The notes under the pieces were generated by a model. That model worked only from the letters and a program-made list of their open reading frames with translations, had not been told where the DNA came from and ran no database searches. The position numbers and the translations under genes are program-made. A DNA stretch of 7,435 bases from Bacteroidota bacterium (GTDB lineage: Bacteria; Bacteroidota; Bacteroidia; Chitinophagales; Saprospiraceae), in assembly GCA_018969455.1 (NCBI GenBank), contig JAGWYI010000201.1:1-7435 (forward strand), given 5' to 3'. Positions 1-6,570 of the stretch are shown here, one piece after another. Every line of letters begins with the position of its first letter. The first letter of the stretch is position 1.

Positions 1-1823
1 GTTTCATCCAGGCAGCAGTTATCCGATACCGTTGCTTTGCCGTAAGCCCACAGGCTTGGGTCGAAGTTCTCGCAGGATACAGTAACGTTTGCGGGTGGTA
101 CGCAAGCAGGTTTGATTTTGTCTTGAACTTCTACGTTCACCATGCACTCGTTGAAGATTGGCTCACCGTACTGGTTGAACATGATTTGACCGTTAAGGTC
201 AACCTGATAAACACGAAGGATAACAGTTTGTGTAGTACCTACTTCACCGCAGTAGAACTTGATGGAATCGAGTTCGGCTGTGGCAACGGTTTTTTCACAG
301 TCATCAAGGCCATTGATAAACGCGCTGTAAGGCGCCATGCGGCGAATTGTAAATTTCAATTGGTTACAATCGTCATAAGATCCGTCGTCGAAGGTTTTGG
401 CTTTTACCCAGGTAACGCCGGCGCCTTCGCAACCGTTGGCGGATGGTTTGTAGCAATCGAAAGGATCATCGTGTCCGATACCAACAACAGTGAATTGGTC
501 GCAAGCAGCGGTAGGAGGCTCTTCATCGGCAATTGTGAGGCGATAAGAGCAGGTGCTGGTGTTTCCGCAATCGTCTTCTGCGGTATATATTACACGGTGC
601 GTTCCAGGAGGCAGGCAAGGTGTGTTACCCCAGTTACCCAAGGTATCCAGATCCCACAGGTTGTTGCCTGGGAAAGAAGTCAGTGTACCGCCGAGGGTAT
701 ACATACCGGTTTGAGCGCCAGTGTAAGGATCGAAAGTAATAACCATCGCACTGATGTTGTTGATGCGAGAGCAAGCATCTTCGATGATCACATCGGGCAG
801 GTTTACAACAGCGCAGCAGTTATTGGTATTGGTGCTTACGGTCAGATCGGCTGGGCAGGTAAATGCAGGGCCTTGATCGTCAACCACTTTAATCAACTGA
901 ATGTAGTAAACTGGGTTTTGGTTTGGCGGGAACGGTGAAGTTGGCAAGCACCAATCCAGTACAGTCCAGGTACGGAGAATTTTGTATGTTCCATCGCAAA
1001 CAGGCAGGAGTTGGTCTGTGTATGCCAGGCTCAATTCGCAGAATGCGTTGTTGGGATAGAGTGGGAAGTTTACACCGAACTCATTGATGTAGGGTACACC
1101 TGTAACAGAAGGGTCGGTGTTTACATTGCTGCTGCAAGAGAAGGTATAATCTGCAGGAAATTTAACAGTACCAACATTTTTGCGTTTGAAGTAGAGGTAC
1201 TGGTTGCAGGTAGCAGAGTTGCCGCTTTGGTCAACAGCAGTCCATTTACGCAAAACATAAGCGCTCACATTGGTTACGCCATTGATGGTACCTGTGCAAG
1301 ATACATCGGAATAGGTATCAATGTAAGTGAGGGTTGTATTACCGCAATTGTCATCAACAGTTGGGTAAGCCGCTGCGATGTTGAGGCTGTTCAGAATGTA
1401 AGCGGGTGTGTAGTTGGTAACCGCGCAGTTCAGGTTAATGTTGGTGCAAGTGATGGTTGGAGCCAGTTTGTCTTCAACTTTAACATTGCCCCAGCACATG
1501 TTTCCAGAGATCAGGTCACGTACACGTACTTGAAGGGTTTGACCGATGTTGGCGGAAGTACAAACGAAGTTTCCGGATGCAGGCACCCAAATGTTGTTGA
1601 TTTTGGCTTGAACCTGCAAGTTGCCGTTCGGGCAACCGCCGCCTTCCAAAATATCATCGGGAAGCAGCTCGGCTTCGCAATTTTGGTCAAGTGACACCTG
1701 AACCAGGTCGTTGCATACCAATGAACATTGTGCTGAAGCCTTAACGCCCACGGCGAGACTCAGCACAACAGTAAGCAACAAACTCATCCAGCCAAACTGG
1801 AATGTAGAATTCGCTTTTTTCAT
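1..1823 (-). CDS. Giant secreted HYR-like, Cys-rich surface protein (N-terminal part, cut by window edge)
   Basis: The minus-strand frame from the ATG at 1821-1823 stays open to the left edge, giving 607 residues with no stop; the C-terminus lies outside. Residues 1-31 look like a Sec signal peptide: Lys2-Lys3, a hydrophobic stretch at about 13-27, and likely cleavage after Ala-Ser-Ala31. The mature part has 33 cysteines in 607 residues and loosely repeated β-rich segments. Recurring phrases are DDNCGN (157-162), RTWTVLDWC (284-292), AEDDCGNTSTC (415-425), DEEPPTAAC (433-441) and VSDNCC (599-604). These resemble HYR/Ig-like modules of very large exported proteins in Saprospiraceae, which often end in a type IX secretion or gliding-motility C-terminal domain; that end is not visible here. 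The likely location is the cell surface or outside the cell, with a structural or adhesive role inferred only from the family. No Shine-Dalgarno precedes the start. The N-terminus fits a signal peptide so well that this start is favoured. Two long open frames on the opposite strand are shadows. Confidence 0.88.
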   Translation of the reverse strand, partial: MKKANSTFQFGWMSLLLTVVLSLAVGVKASAQCSLVCNDLVQVSLDQNCEAELLPDDILEGGGCPNGNLQVQAKINNIWVPASGNFVCTSANIGQTLQVRVRDLISGNMCWGNVKVEDKLAPTITCTNINLNCAVTNYTPAYILNSLNIAAAYPTVDDNCGNTTLTYIDTYSDVSCTGTINGVTNVSAYVLRKWTAVDQSGNSATCNQYLYFKRKNVGTVKFPADYTFSCSSNVNTDPSVTGVPYINEFGVNFPLYPNNAFCELSLAYTDQLLPVCDGTYKILRTWTVLDWCLPTSPFPPNQNPVYYIQLIKVVDDQGPAFTCPADLTVSTNTNNCCAVVNLPDVIIEDACSRINNISAMVITFDPYTGAQTGMYTLGGTLTSFPGNNLWDLDTLGNWGNTPCLPPGTHRVIYTAEDDCGNTSTCSYRLTIADEEPPTAACDQFTVVGIGHDDPFDCYKPSANGCEGAGVTWVKAKTFDDGSYDDCNQLKFTIRRMAPYSAFINGLDDCEKTVATAELDSIKFYCGEVGTTQTVILRVYQVDLNGQIMFNQYGEPIFNECMVNVEVQDKIKPACVPPANVTVSCENFDPSLWAYGKATVSDNCCLDE

Positions 1824-2170
1824 GAGAAAAGATTAAGTTGTGTAATGTTTAAGTTAAAAATTTATTTGCGATTCTGCCAGCGTGGAAGCATGACAGAAAA
1901 AGTTGCCAAAGATTTGGTGTTTTAATAGGGCCTGATTAGAGTTGGTCGGATGCAAGGGAAACAGTGCAGGGTAGAAAAATCCGGAAAAACATATAAAAGC
2001 GCCTCAGAGCAGAAATTCGCTGCAAATATAGTATTTACAGATTTATTCATCCAAGCTCCCTCCACAAATAATTGTGCCGATCTTACGACATTTTGCCACA
2101 AAAACAATGCCCAATTTTCGATTTATCCTTGATTAAAAGGGAAACCGTCAAAAAACAAATCTGGGGGTGA
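1824..2170. other. Gene-free intergenic region and probable long 5' leader
   Basis: This 347-bp gap lies between the end of the response regulator gene and the start of the giant secreted protein gene, both on the minus strand. Short open frames of about 60 codons exist on both strands here. They overlap each other, have no recognisable features, and one contains the predicted promoter, so I do not call them genes. Downstream of the regulator stop codon I see no convincing GC stem followed by a T-run, so no terminator is called. A small stem (CCAAA at 1906-1910 with TTTGG at 1913-1917) lies in the leader but is too short to interpret. Confidence 0.7.
2023..2054 (-). promoter_or_regulatory. 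Bacteroidota-type promoter for the giant secreted protein gene
   Basis: Read on the minus strand, TATATTTG (2023-2030) matches the Bacteroidota -7 consensus TAnnTTTG at every fixed position. A TTG (2052-2054) lies 21 bp upstream, within the known spacing for the -33 element of the housekeeping sigma factor in this phylum. Transcription would begin near 2015-2018, leaving a leader of about 190 nt before the ATG at 1823. Neither element has been tested. The -33 element is only a TTG, which is common by chance, so most of the weight rests on the -7 box. Confidence 0.55.
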
Positions 2171-2833
2171 TTAAACGAGATTGTTTTCAAAAGCGATTTT
2201 TATCAAACTGGCGGTATTATTAACCTGGAGTTTGCGCATAATGTTCTTCCGGTGGACACTCACCGTTTGATCGCTGATGTACAACTTTTCTGCAATGTCT
2301 TTATTTTTTAGTGCCTGGCCGATGTAACGCATGATTTCCATTTCTCGCCGGGTTAATCCATGCTTTCGGGCAAAGCGTTTATCGGGTTGTGCGGTATCGG
2401 CATTTTGGGCCATCCGCATGTCAATTAATGCCACGCCATTACCGAGAAATGTATGGCCATTTATGACTTCTTCAATGGCCCAGAACAATTCATCTTTAGT
2501 GCCCGACTTCAGCATGTACCCATCGGCGCCGGCTTTGAATGCCGCCCTTACCAGTCGGGGGTCATCGAAGGTACTCATCACAAGTACCCGGGTTTTGGAG
2601 GATCCTTTTTTAAGATTTGGGATTACTTTCATTCCGTCTGTGTCGGGTAAGCCCAAATCCAGCAGCACCAAATCCGGCTGGTACTTTTGCATCATCTCTA
2701 CAACCTGGTTGGCGCTTCGGGCGACGCCATTAATGGAACAGGAAAACTTACCACTCGACTTGGATAAAACGGCATTTAGGCCTTCAACAAAAATGGGATG
2801 ATCATCTGCGACAAGAACGTTCAGCAATTGCAT
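2171..2833 (-). CDS. NarL/FixJ-family two-component response regulator
   Basis: A complete 220-residue protein with the usual length and layout of the family. Receiver domain, about residues 3-122: acidic pair Asp10-Asp11 in ADDHP, phospho-acceptor Asp59 in LLDLGLPDTDG, switch Ser87 in LVMST, and Lys109 in YMLKSG. All key residues for phosphorylation are present. A linker (about 130-157) leads to a LuxR-type helix-turn-helix (about 158-220) with GLTRREMEIM, the NKDIAEKLYIS turn and the recognition helix TVSVHRKNIMRKL. It is thus expected to be a cytoplasmic transcription factor switched on by a histidine kinase. No kinase gene is in the window, so the signal and targets are unknown. The start has no Shine-Dalgarno, but MQLLNVLVADDHP is a typical receiver N-terminus. 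It lies 149 bp downstream of the barrel-Ig gene on the same strand, and the giant secreted protein gene follows it. Regulation of either neighbour is inference. Confidence 0.95.
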   Translation of the reverse strand: MQLLNVLVADDHPIFVEGLNAVLSKSSGKFSCSINGVARSANQVVEMMQKYQPDLVLLDLGLPDTDGMKVIPNLKKGSSKTRVLVMSTFDDPRLVRAAFKAGADGYMLKSGTKDELFWAIEEVINGHTFLGNGVALIDMRMAQNADTAQPDKRFARKHGLTRREMEIMRYIGQALKNKDIAEKLYISDQTVSVHRKNIMRKLQVNNTASLIKIAFENNLV

Positions 2834-2854
2834 GTTTCAACTTTTTGATTATGC

Positions 2855-2864
2855 CATCGCGATG
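2855..2864. promoter_or_regulatory. Perfect 10-bp palindrome just upstream of the response regulator start
   Basis: CATCGCGATG is a perfect palindrome whose near edge lies 21 bp before the regulator ATG. The flanks are roughly symmetric as well (ATTATGC on one side, GCAATAT on the other). The place and symmetry fit an operator for a dimeric DNA-binding protein, possibly the regulator itself, or a small stem in the 5' leader. A single copy in the window means neither role can be established. Confidence 0.25.
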
Positions 2865-2982
2865 CAATATTCATACCATACTGTTTTTTCTTAACGTATT
2901 GAGTCCAGCGCCTTGATTCCCAAATTCTGGAATAAGCACGTTAAAATCGCCATTAATATCCCAAATCAACCCGTATTCTCAT

Positions 2983-5900
2983 TTATTCGTACCGTACCGT
3001 CGTGCTGGCAGCATCGGTTCCCTGTGCATTTTTGACTTTAATTTCAAGTGTATTTATTCCGCGTTTTAACTTGGCTACAAAATCAATATTACCTGTTTTA
3101 ACCACAAAATTGAATCCTGGCAATACTGTGCCATTCAACAAAACCGTAATTTGTTCTTTCAAATTGATGTTGTACACCTTTGCCAATACCACCGTTGATG
3201 CCTCATCCGGGTTAAAGGGATTGGCGACAGGCTGAGAGCTGCTTATGATTTCCACCTTGGGCAAATTCGATGCTTCCACGGTAGCCGCAAGTTCTACCGA
3301 TGCTTCGGCACGTGCCGTTCCTCCTGTATTGCTTACACTTATTTCTACCTTGTTTTCTCCTGTTTTCAACAAAACATCAAAAGAAATTGCACCGGTTTTG
3401 GCTTCAAAGTTGAAGGTCCTAATGGGTTTACCATTGGCTGTAATTTTGATTTGGTCTTGGGTTTTAATGTGTTCTACAAGGGCTTTAAAAGTATAGAGTG
3501 CTTGCTGCGCTCGCGCGGGCGAGCGCAGGGGATTGGTAAATGAAACCTTGGGCTGCATTTCCAATACGGGCGGCTTGTAGTTAACCCTGACAGAAGCCTC
3601 CGCTTCACCGTTGGAATTTTTGGCCAGTACCTTGATGGAGTTCAAACCCTCTGACAACAACAAATTAGCCTGCACAAGCATCGATTTACTGTCAAAAGAA
3701 AAAATGGGCAAGGTTTTTCCGTTGAGGGACAGTTGAACCTGATTTTTATCGGTCACATTTTTGACGGTGCATTTTAACATCAATTCTGCCTTTGGCACTT
3801 CAGCATCGGTCGTCGGCTCCAGCATGATTACCTCAGGTTTTGGGGGAGCAGGAAGCGCCAAGCGTTCAACAAGGGTTTCCGCACTGCCAACGCCAGCGCC
3901 ATTACTTGCGGTGATTTTTACCTTGTTTTCTCCTGTCATTAACAAGGTTTCAAAGGATATTGCACCTGTTTTGGCATCAAAATTAAAACTGCGAATGGCT
4001 TTCCCATTTGCCCAAATTTTGATTTGATCGGGTGTTTTGATGTGTTCGGCAACTGCTTTGAAGGCATACGTCGCTTGTTGCGTGCGTGTGGGCGAGCGCA
4101 AGGGATCGGTAAAAGCTACTTTGGGCTGCAATTCGAGCACCATGGGTATGTAAGTCAGTTTAACGGCAGCTTCCGCAGATCCATCGCTGTTTTGCGCTAC
4201 AATTTTAACGATATTCACACCTTCTCGTAGTTGTAATCCGGCGCGAATGGCCATTGATTTGGCATCGAAAGTAAAATTGTTTAGGATTTGATCGTTGAGG
4301 AACAGGCGAATCTGGTTTTTATCATCCAGGTTTTTAAAGGCGGCCCTAAGCAATACTTCTGCTTTTGGCACTTCTGCATTGTTGGCTGGTTCCAGAATGA
4401 TCACTTCCGGTTTTTGAGGCGCTGGCGGTTGATATTGAATAACAAAAGATTTGGCATCATTTCCAAAAGCATTAAGCGCTTTTATTTGAATGGAATTGGC
4501 CCCATTTTTTAAGGGAACATCGGCGAGCAATTGGTGTCGAATGGGCTCAAAGTTGAAGTTGGTAACGGCGATTCCATTAACCAGCAGCGTGATATCCTCT
4601 TTTTTGTTTACATGCTCCACATTAGCCTGAATTCCGTACGGGTTCATGTGCGCTATGGTATTGGAAGCAGCAGGTTGAACAAGCTGAATTATTGGCGCAG
4701 GACCTTGGGGTTCGGGCTTTTGGAAACGCAGATCCACCGCATCTGACGCTTTCCCGTTGGCAGTATTGGCAACAACTTCAATTCGGTTAGCGCCCTCGCG
4801 CAGGCGCAGGGTTGCGCGTAAAGACTGCGCTGAAGCGTCAAAATCAAACGCACGCACAGCAACCCCATTGAGGACAACGGCAAGTTCCTCTTTGGCGCGT
4901 ACTTGTTCCAGTTGTGCGCGCAACTGCACCTCTGGTTCCCGGGTAATTGCGCCCTGTTCTGGTGTTGTGATACGGACGGAGGCCGATTTTACAGGTGGTT
5001 GCAACTCGGGTCGATATATTACTTCAACGACATCCCGGGCATCTCCGTCGGGGGTGCGTGCCTCCACCTCAATTTTGTTGCTTCCTTCCCGGAGCGGAAC
5101 ATTGGCTTCCAGGTTTTCGGCAAGGGAGAACCTGGCATTTTGTCCGTTTACAAGCAGGCGCACCTCGCGGGCGCTTTGAACGTAATGCACCGTGGCGAGA
5201 ACAGGAATGCTGTTTTGGGTGGTAGTATAGGGAGAGCGGGCGGGTTGAACGATACGCACTTCAGGTGCATTGCGTACGGGCGGCCTAACAGGCGGCGTTG
5301 TTGGAGGGGTGGGTGTTGGGATTGCTTGTTGGTACAGGAGCGTTACAACTGCTTCATCGCGGCCTGCGGGGTTGCTTGCAACGATGCGCAATTCGTTATG
5401 GCCAGCCTGAAGCGCCAAATCGGATTGGAGCAAGCTGCCATCAAAATTAAACCGTTGCGGCGCATTGTTTAAAAAACAAAGCACATCTGCCTGATGTGCA
5501 ACATTGAGGATGCGGGCTTTGAGGGGAACAAGGGGGGTATTGGATGTATAAGGGTTTCCATATGGCTGCAAAATTCGGATGCTTGGAGCTTCTAACCGGG
5601 CTTTAGCCCGGTAAAGATCCCAGCGAAGGAACAAGTTGGTATAATGGTGCAGGTCATTGTTGCCGGAGGGCAGGTTTTGATCGTTCCAGGCTTGTCCGTC
5701 GAGCAAGTCGGTTCGGCTAAATGTGGTCTTATGGCCAATTCCAAGGTAAAAATGCGGGCTTAATTGATAGCCCAGTTCGAGTCCAAGCGCAGGCATCCAG
5801 GTTAGCACAGGATTTTCCACTTCCGATTCATAGGAATTATCGCGCAGTGCAGCGAGGGAAGGGCGGACGGCTGCTCCACCAGTGTTATTTTTTACAATCA

Positions 5901-6471
5901 GGTAATTGTAAGATTGAAAATTTCGGTCGAGTTGATTGATTTTTGTGACGTACAAGTCGAGACCCAAGCCGCCGAAAACAGATAAAACAATACCGGTTTT
6001 TTCGCGCAGGCGGTTGAAAGTGAATACGCCTTCGATTCCGAGTTCTCCCAGGCCGTTTCGGAAGTTTTGGTACACAAAAGAAGAGTCGAATGGGGCAGCC
6101 TTGTCGATCAGGTAATTTCCCGGGCCGTCTTTGCCATTGAGCAGGGGGTTATTCAGAATGCCGTAGGAGGGTTTGGTATCAAATCCGAAGCTGCGAGCGA
6201 GCAGGAATCGGCCGCGCAAATCGAAAGATATCAAAGCGCCTGGGCTGTATGTCAGGTTTTTTGCCAAAGTCAGACTGCCTCCGTAACCTTTAAAATCGAT
6301 TTTAACATCCCCTGTTTGGAATGCCGTTCCGCCATCCAATCCGATGGTGATCCACCCGCGATTACGAGGGGGGAAAAACCGGTTCGATTCCTGGGCGAAA
6401 GCGGAATGAGAAGCGGCGAGGAGTATGCCAACAAACAGCAGGTATTTGGCAAAGGACATAACTGGGCGCAT
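2983..6471 (-). CDS. Outer-membrane β-barrel protein with nine Ig-like repeats
   Basis: A complete 1162-residue exported protein that I cannot match to a named gene. Residues 1-26 form a signal peptide (hydrophobic 10-20, cleavage after AFA26). Residues 38-290 are rich in alternating Gly/aromatic β-strands, for example 41-50, 62-73, 78-93, 138-153, 159-175, 221-251 and 274-288. The segment ending FYLGIGHKTTF...DLLDG...DLHHYTNLFLRW resembles barrels of Bacteroidota OmpA-like proteins. From 295 to the last residue there are nine Ig-like repeats starting near 295, 402, 496, 592, 687, 782, 878, 973 and 1070. Their shared pattern is a Pro/Val-rich first strand, LLxNGxxxxxFxFD, then LxxGxNxIxIxAxNxxG. 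A Pro/Thr-rich linker (382-401) separates repeats 1 and 2. The protein ends with repeat 9: neither an OmpA peptidoglycan-binding domain nor a type IX sorting domain is present. It probably sits in the outer membrane with an elongated Ig-like rod, either periplasmic or surface-exposed. Met5 is an alternative start. Confidence 0.9.
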   Translation of the reverse strand: MRPVMSFAKYLLFVGILLAASHSAFAQESNRFFPPRNRGWITIGLDGGTAFQTGDVKIDFKGYGGSLTLAKNLTYSPGALISFDLRGRFLLARSFGFDTKPSYGILNNPLLNGKDGPGNYLIDKAAPFDSSFVYQNFRNGLGELGIEGVFTFNRLREKTGIVLSVFGGLGLDLYVTKINQLDRNFQSYNYLIVKNNTGGAAVRPSLAALRDNSYESEVENPVLTWMPALGLELGYQLSPHFYLGIGHKTTFSRTDLLDGQAWNDQNLPSGNNDLHHYTNLFLRWDLYRAKARLEAPSIRILQPYGNPYTSNTPLVPLKARILNVAHQADVLCFLNNAPQRFNFDGSLLQSDLALQAGHNELRIVASNPAGRDEAVVTLLYQQAIPTPTPPTTPPVRPPVRNAPEVRIVQPARSPYTTTQNSIPVLATVHYVQSAREVRLLVNGQNARFSLAENLEANVPLREGSNKIEVEARTPDGDARDVVEVIYRPELQPPVKSASVRITTPEQGAITREPEVQLRAQLEQVRAKEELAVVLNGVAVRAFDFDASAQSLRATLRLREGANRIEVVANTANGKASDAVDLRFQKPEPQGPAPIIQLVQPAASNTIAHMNPYGIQANVEHVNKKEDITLLVNGIAVTNFNFEPIRHQLLADVPLKNGANSIQIKALNAFGNDAKSFVIQYQPPAPQKPEVIILEPANNAEVPKAEVLLRAAFKNLDDKNQIRLFLNDQILNNFTFDAKSMAIRAGLQLREGVNIVKIVAQNSDGSAEAAVKLTYIPMVLELQPKVAFTDPLRSPTRTQQATYAFKAVAEHIKTPDQIKIWANGKAIRSFNFDAKTGAISFETLLMTGENKVKITASNGAGVGSAETLVERLALPAPPKPEVIMLEPTTDAEVPKAELMLKCTVKNVTDKNQVQLSLNGKTLPIFSFDSKSMLVQANLLLSEGLNSIKVLAKNSNGEAEASVRVNYKPPVLEMQPKVSFTNPLRSPARAQQALYTFKALVEHIKTQDQIKITANGKPIRTFNFEAKTGAISFDVLLKTGENKVEISVSNTGGTARAEASVELAATVEASNLPKVEIISSSQPVANPFNPDEASTVVLAKVYNINLKEQITVLLNGTVLPGFNFVVKTGNIDFVAKLKRGINTLEIKVKNAQGTDAASTTVRYE
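3268..3840 (-). repeat. Second copy of a duplicated two-domain unit (R7-R8)
   Basis: Residues 878-1068 align without gaps to residues 687-877, at a fixed offset of 191 residues (573 bp). By hand count about 115 of 190 positions are identical. The R6/R8 half is the most alike, sharing DPLRSP or NPLRSP, QQA.Y.FKA, EHIKT, DQIKI.ANGK and AKTGAISF. DNA identity is also visible at the same offset: TTGGGCTGCA occurs at 3548 and 4121. Confidence 0.85.
3841..4413 (-). repeat. First copy of a duplicated two-domain unit (R5-R6)
   Basis: Residues 687-877 are the upstream partner (in protein order) of the 573-bp tandem duplication. Both copies open with KPEVI.LEP followed by AEVPKAE. The alternation R5-like, R6-like, R5-like, R6-like shows that a pair of domains was copied as one block, not single domains. 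Confidence 0.85.
5595..5612. repeat. Perfect inverted repeat at the barrel/Ig junction
   Basis: ACCGGGCT and AGCCCGGT form an 8-bp perfect stem around a TT spacer. It lies inside the barrel-Ig gene, in the codons for YRAKAR (residues 287-292), exactly between the last barrel strand and the first Ig-like repeat. The core GGGCTTTAGCCC resembles short palindromic elements I associate with dispersed repeats in several bacterial genomes. Only one copy is visible here, so membership of such a family is unproven. Confidence 0.4.
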
Positions 6472-6570
6472 GCGCTACGGTTTTAATGTTTTTCGAGGCA
6501 AGATTCGGCATTTTTGATCAAAAAAAGAAAGCAATTAAGGCAAAACGCATTTGTTTTTCATCTTTGCGTA
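6472..6570. promoter_or_regulatory. Divergent intergenic region between the barrel-Ig gene and mutY
   Basis: These 99 bp separate two divergent starts and must hold the promoter of mutY, and probably that of the barrel-Ig gene. The region is A/T-rich and contains a perfect 14-bp palindrome, TTTTTGATCAAAAA, at 6511-6524. For the minus-strand gene I see only imperfect -7/-33 candidates with poor spacing, so no specific promoter is named on that side. Confidence 0.5.
6559..6566 (+). promoter_or_regulatory. mutY: Candidate -7 box for mutY
   Basis: CATCTTTG differs from the Bacteroidota -7 consensus TAnnTTTG at one fixed base (C for the first T). It ends only four bases before the mutY ATG, so transcription from it would start at or next to the start codon and give a leaderless or nearly leaderless mRNA. 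No clear TTTG lies at the expected distance upstream, so this is a weak call. Confidence 0.3.

Larger units (their letters stand above)
2989..5589 (-). repeat. Array of nine Ig-like domain repeats (coding)
   Basis: Approximate repeat limits on the DNA, in protein order: R1 5589-5329, R2 5268-5011, R3 4986-4714, R4 4698-4423, R5 4413-4144, R6 4128-3856, R7 3840-3571, R8 3555-3286, R9 3264-2989. Each is about 86-92 residues. The clearest shared landmarks are the NG turn in the middle, the FxFD or FNF strand about eight residues later, and the GxN turn near the end. R2 lacks the FNFD strand in its usual form (ARFSLAEN instead). R1 has NN in place of NG, and R5 has ND. Divergence is large between most repeats, so most of the array is old apart from the R5-R8 block. 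Confidence 0.85.

Noticed and set aside
123..1694. Two long plus-strand open frames (123-938, 271 codons; 1011-1694, 227 codons)
   Set aside because: They lie antisense to the continuous minus-strand frame that has a signal peptide and recognisable HYR-like phrases. Their translations show no domain pattern, so they are shadows caused by codon composition.
1922..2132. Overlapping short open frames of about 60 codons on both strands in the intergenic gap
   Set aside because: They overlap each other, have no recognisable features, and the minus-strand one contains the predicted promoter.
2891..2924. Possible promoter for the response regulator (TTTG with TACGTTAA about 22 bp downstream, minus strand)
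   Set aside because: The -7 box misses two of the six fixed bases of TAnnTTTG, so it is not distinguishable from chance. The gene could also be read from the upstream barrel-Ig promoter.
2916..2935. Possible terminator stem between the barrel-Ig gene and the regulator (ATTCC with GGAAT)
   Set aside because: The stem is only 5 bp with a loop of about 8 bases and no following T-run on the minus strand.
4757..5472. Plus-strand open frames of 140, 189 and 76 codons opposite the Ig-like repeats
   Set aside because: They overlap one another in different frames and are antisense to a clear repeat-containing protein; no family features are visible.
2983..6471. Barrel-Ig protein as a PorP/SprF-type partner of a type IX secreted protein
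   Set aside because: The nearby giant secreted gene suggested it, but the N-terminus lacks the usual PorP/SprF opening motif, and PorP/SprF proteins are about 300 residues without Ig-like arrays.
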